This document shows, one piece after another, positions 59,646-64,000 of a stretch of DNA of 64,000 nt. Each line of letters begins with the position of its first letter. Position 1 is the stretch's first letter. A program made the translations under genes and the position numbers. The notes beneath the pieces are model-generated. The model did no database searches, had not been told where the DNA came from, and worked only from the letters and a program-made list of their open reading frames with translations. The stretch is from Hermatobates lingyangjiaoensis (lineage: Eukaryota > Arthropoda > Insecta > Hemiptera > Hermatobatidae), in assembly GCA_026182355.1 (NCBI GenBank), contig JAPFBL010000119.1, positions 764,501 through 828,500 of the forward strand. Reading direction: 5' to 3'.

Positions 59646-60604
59646 TATACATATAAATTAGTAAAATTATAAAGTAAAACACAAAATGAACTGAAATAGT
59701 AAGTGTATTTTAACAGTTTAATTTATTTATTTACAAACTGCTTTAACTGACTAAAATACATTTATGTTTTACATAAGCATAAGATGCTTATGTTTCCTAG
59801 ATTTCTGAAAATTCAATCAGCAAACACTATTCAATTCAATGAAATTCAAACAATTTCAAAATCTCTTCTATGGTTCTTTTAGGTTGATTGAACATTTGTT
59901 GTAATGTTTTTCAGTAGAGTCGTGTCATTGCTGCATGCTCTTGTTTATTTGTTAGAATAGTCAAATCCTGAAGGTATAAGTGCAGCCTAATATTTTTAAG
60001 GAGTACAATAATTATTAATTTTCATCAAAATTCAGAGATACTTATACAAATGTTGATTTGAAAGTTCGAGAAATCGACTATCCATGTGAAAAAGTCATGA
60101 AAAATCGGGACTTTCAACAGAAGACAATATATTATGATTGATTGTAAATGAAAAAAAAATCAACAATATAAGATGATTTATTGCGACAAGTGGAAGAGTT
60201 AAGCATAGATTTCTTGGAAGAAGGAAATTTGTTGCACATGCCCAGTGACACTCAAGGTCAGAGAAATCTGCATAGTCAGGTGAAGAGGAGAGAAAGAGAT
60301 AATGTAGCGGTTCTCACTTGACAGGAGTACTGCTCACTAAGCACTTAACCTCCCAACACAGCCTTTATTCACATAATGCCAACTACTTGAATGAACAGAA
60401 AAAAATAATACGCTACTCCTCTTGGTTGAAAAATGTATTTATCTATATAAAGCAAGTGTATATTTTAAAAACATGAAACTCATTATTTTTGTGACTTCGA
60501 GATGTTATGCTGTTACGGTAGTTTTAGTTTTCATAAAAATGAAAATGTTATAACACATTTATGAGTGGCACAAATTTAATCAAATTTCAAGAAAAAGGTG
60601 TAAG

Positions 60605-60950
60605 GTGTAGTCCAATAAGTGGCACGAATATCCTTATATTGATAATTGCCGGTTCGAACTTGTTCATAACTCTAGATTTTATATAAAAATTAAAATCTGA
60701 AAAGATAAAAATGTTACGCATACCATCCATTGAAGAGGGCAATAAAACGCTGATTTCTTGACTTACGATGCTATGTACTTGTAGATCTCTTTCTAATAAA
60801 TTTGAGTGAAATAAAATTTAGGACTCATGATGTAGAATCAGTGTGGTAAAAAACTAACATATAACTAAAATGGGTGCCAAATAACAAATGAGCCACACTT
60901 CTCACTAAAACAGTACTAAAGATAAAACCCGTTAGAAACGAACATAATTC
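60605..60950 (+). repeat. SINE-like element, copy 2
   Basis: An A-box-like TAGTCCAATAAGTGG is followed about 40 nt later by GGTTCGAAC, a B-box match (60651-60659). The tail 'aatgggtgccaaataa' with 'gtactaaagataaaac' is shared with 49935-50260. Confidence 0.5.
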
Positions 60951-61454
60951 AAGAAAATTGAATCCATTGGCCTAATCAGAAATATCATACTTGGTATTAC
61001 TGTGATATAAATATTCTTTATGTTTATTTTTTATATTAACAGATAATATAATAGAAATATAAGAGAGCAATGTCGATACAATAATACCTAGAACATATAA
61101 TAAATTATTGGACGCTTGGATTAAAGCAGGTATTCTACTATTCGTGAGAAAGAATCAAAAAGGCTGTGGGAGATAGAAAGAGAACCCGAGCTGGAATGAA
61201 TAGTTGAGTTTAATAATTCACATCGCGGATTCATAAGGTGAATATATAGTGATATAATCAGATGCGTATCGTTCTACTAAGCAAGCCTTCCCCTTAATAA
61301 AAAAAGCCAGTACCTGTCTTACTTTCTTAATAAGATGTATTCATAACTAAAACTACTTCCTCATTCCTAACACTTCTGGTGCAATATTTTCAAATTAAAT
61401 TTTCCTCTATCTCTTCTTTAATATTATTAAAAGATACACAATTTTTTTTAAGAC

Positions 61455-61655
61455 ATGAAAATCCCTTCTAGGTTGATTGTACATTTTTTTTCTTTTAATT
61501 TTATTTGTTTAAAGTTACAACAATGTAAGTATTGCATTACCAGTGACACTGATAATTCAAATGTAGGAGGGAACACAGGAGGGAAGAAGCATTCCAGTGA
61601 CTACAATTCCTTGCGTAGGTCTAAGAAGAAAAAAAATTCAGAGAACAGTTCATAG
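61455..61655 (+). CDS. Possible C-terminal exon or chance frame
   Basis: The end of this frame reads SDTDNSNVGGNTGGKKHSSD, then basic SLRRSKKKKNSENSS, stop, stop. A TTACCAG acceptor-like site lies at about 61542 but lacks a strong pyrimidine tract. The composition resembles the disordered tail of a real protein. No partner exon identified. Confidence 0.2.
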   Translation: MKIPSRLIVHFFSFNFICLKLQQCKYCITSDTDNSNVGGNTGGKKHSSDYNSLRRSKKKKNSENSS

Positions 61656-62129
61656 TAGTAAGTCTGTTGGCCACATCCTCTTCAGACGTCTTCTGGGATG
61701 ACATGCTTGTGGAGGATATTGTTAGGTTTAAGGGATTCCTAGTTTGAAAATTTGATGTAATGTTTTCTAGTAGAGTCGTGCTCAGTGCTACATGCTCTTG
61801 TTTTTTTTAGTTTGTTTGTTAGAATACAGTACCTGACAGTCAAATCTTAAAGATATAAAATCCGCATAATATTTTAGGGAGTATAATAATTATAAATTTC
61901 ATTAAAATGAAACCGAAGATTTCTTTTTTTTGTTTCAACATTATCAAATAAGTACAGTCTTTGACAACCATCCCCTAAAGTAAAGTCATAAAAGAAATAA
62001 GACAATTCTTTTTTTTATTGTTTACTTGTTTATTTCATTTAATTTACTTGAATATGGCACAAAGACAAAGAATAACATTTTTATTTACAATCCAAACAAA
62101 TACTGGGGGTAAATGGATAAAACAAAATC

Positions 62130-62350
62130 TTCACATAAAAAAAGTTTTTTTTGTCTACGCGTTTCGAACACTTCGTGTTCATCGTCAGGTAAACTTCCAA
62201 TTGAAGGAGTGGAAGACGAGGACTTGGAAGTTCACTGTAGAGTGAAAGTTAGACTGTTTGGTCCTCCTCTCCTTCCATTGGAAGTTTACCTGATGATGAA
62301 CACAAAGTGTTCTAAATGCGTAGAATAAAAAAAAACTTCTTTTATGTGGA
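62130..62350. repeat. Inverted pair of hammerhead-like repeats, family 3
   Basis: Minus-strand core 62162-62188 is perfect: CTGACGA, stem GAACAC/GTGTTC with GAA loop, GAAA, then CGCGTAGA. The plus-strand copy has CTGATGA (62290-62296) with the same stem but TAAA for GAAA. Arms extend over 'aagtttacctga' and 'cttccaattgaagg'-like sequence. Frames over this region are palindrome artefacts. Confidence 0.75.
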
Positions 62351-63370
62351 GAATTTGTTTTATCTAGTCACCCCAATATGAGTAGCTACCACACAATTAC
62401 GAATTCCACAAGTAATGAGAATCCAAAAATTTGAAAACCGTCCATTAAAATCATACATTAGTCAAACAATAACATTTTCATTATTTTTTGAATTATCATA
62501 AAAAGACATCCGGGCGTCTGGCAGCTTCATTTTTAGGTTTATAGGACTCATTGCCGATATTTTTGCAACAAAGTCTAAATCGATAAAAATTTTTGCGAAC
62601 ACACTCTTCATGCTGCATAGATTCACTATTTATGATAAAGTTATTTATGCAATCCCTTCCAGCCGACAGAGACTCTTTGTTTCCAAGTGGTAATGTATAA
62701 TTTTAAGGTAATGACAAAGAATAGGTAAGGTATTTTATGACTCTTTATGACCTATTTTTTTTAAATTAACTACTGTGTAAAAATTTCAGTTTCATATTTG
62801 ACATCCTTGCAATAATACTATGACATATATATTTTTTTTTTATGACAGCATAGAATTTTATGAAGGTACAGTAAAACACTAGAAAGTACATATATTAATG
62901 CAGAAAAATATCCAGTTGTTCTTTCGGAACGCATTCCTTTACTTTCATTTTATTAAAAGAATAATTGTTTGTTTAGCCATGAATCCAGCTCTATTAAACT
63001 TGAAAAATTGAAAGAATGTTCATTTTTATTCAATGAGTGAAATCGAAATTTTAAAAATATATATATTTGCTTAAAGAGAATATTAATTTGAGGACAAATT
63101 GAGAGAGTCAGTCATGTTTGCGTGAGGGCCATAATTTAACCTTCTTTTTATCGCTTCAATTTAAGCATTCAGAGCCAATACCAGTTCGTTTCGACTGGAG
63201 GATTCAATATTCCATAGTAATAAGTTCAATAATTATACCCATGATTGAATTAATCAATAAACTTAATTGTCCAGCTTGTAATAAGTTTATTATAGTAAAG
63301 CTGAAATTGCGACCGTTGAAGGTTTTTTAAAAGAGATTAGCGTGCTGTTCCTTTTTAAATTGGAATATCA
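62351..63370. other. AT-rich stretch, nothing recognised
   Basis: No feature supported. Confidence 0.4.
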
Positions 63371-63377
63371 ACATTAG

Positions 63378-63527
63378 GTGGAGATGGAGAGGAAAGAGCT
63401 TGCTGATTACCTGGCTAAGAACAGGTTTAGAGGCAGGAAGTACTCTGCAAGTGGCTCGCTTGAAAAGCCTATTCCACATACCAACGTGCCAACATCAATC
63501 TTCCCATTTCCAAAACAACTTTCTTAG
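63378..63527 (+). pseudogene. Possible RNase H-end remnant of a non-LTR element
   Basis: Frame VEMERKELADYLAKNRFRGR continuing to PTSIFPFPKQLS and a stop. The (N)E-ADYLAK phrase resembles the last RNase H motif of Jockey/R1-type LINEs. Short and without upstream domains. Confidence 0.35.
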
Positions 63528-64000
63528 ACCCGCCAATAGAATAGATAACTTCTATTTATTAAATTACATAATAGATGATAATACAGTCGAAGATACAAGC
63601 AGTGACGCTCAATAAACACTGACGAGTACTATAGTCAAGCGATTTTAGAAAGAATAACTAAAGTGAGTGCACTGAACTTTATTTTAAGTAAACAAATAAC
63701 CAAGGGATTCCATAATACGCAATTACTCTAATTTCAATAGCAAACCAGTTTCATGTTTATGGAATGACCAGAACTGGGAAGACCCATTTGTTTTAACCAT
63801 TTTTGGAATAATAGTAATGCAAAGTATGAATGATTTTTTAAAATTCTTCAAAAGCAATAAATGTGATATTTGACACTCAAGAATACTATATCGAAGCAAG
63901 GAGACGGTCCTTCCATCATTGTAGCATATGAACTACGAATTTGAATTGCTCAGTGTCGTCTACAGAAATTTAGTAAGGTAATCACAAATGACATACACAC
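63528..64000. other. AT-rich stretch to window edge
   Basis: Nothing recognised. Confidence 0.4.

Noticed and set aside
62018..62328. Two overlapping plus-strand frames of 71-75 codons
   Set aside because: They cross a ribozyme-like inverted pair; no codon bias or domain.

Overview
The window is AT-rich, intron-rich animal nuclear DNA, most likely from an insect or other arthropod. The evidence is a spliced RhoGEF gene of the puratrophin-1/PLEKHG4 type with multi-kilobase introns, a Ty3/gypsy LTR retrotransposon, Helitrons, and many short inverted repeats with hammerhead-ribozyme-like cores of the kind known from Penelope-like elements. No bacterial-style operons or CRISPR arrays are visible. 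I cannot name the species.

Main gene: twelve exons on the minus strand between 44145 and 13004 join with intact GT/AG boundaries and matching phases into 2139 nt (712 codons plus stop). They encode, in order, a helical spectrin-like region, a cysteine- and proline-containing linker, a Dbl-homology (DH) domain, a pleckstrin-homology (PH) domain and a Ser/Gly-rich tail. The 5' end (in other family members a CRAL-TRIO domain and more spectrin repeats) was not found and probably lies beyond the right edge. A second gene enters from the left on the plus strand: only its last coding exon (218-307), a coiled-coil C-terminus, is inside. The two genes converge.

Layout. 1-3100: end of the coiled-coil gene and its probable 3' UTR. 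3100-11220: a diverged tandem satellite of about 105 bp invaded by three Helitron relics (6092-7424, about 7425-9101 and 9666-11088), each carrying a decayed C-terminal helicase fragment. 11274-11503: a second copy of the penultimate RhoGEF exon, lying beyond the terminal exon. 13004-44145: the RhoGEF gene; its introns hold fold-back elements, an unidentified 712-bp insertion with 11-bp flanking repeats, microsatellites and a 5155-bp gypsy element (32441-37595) with identical 191-bp LTRs. 44146-64000: no confident exon; a roughly 630-bp near-complete inverted repeat, several ribozyme-like inverted pairs, a 79-bp higher-order satellite interrupted by a clean MITE (56674-56930), tRNA-like SINE relics and LINE remnants.

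The most interesting theme is the recurrence of short CUGANGA...GAAA cores, often as head-to-head inverted pairs, in at least six sequence families. Second is the duplicated exon, which keeps its splice sites but has changed phase. Catalytic activity, expression and copy number cannot be judged from sequence reading alone.
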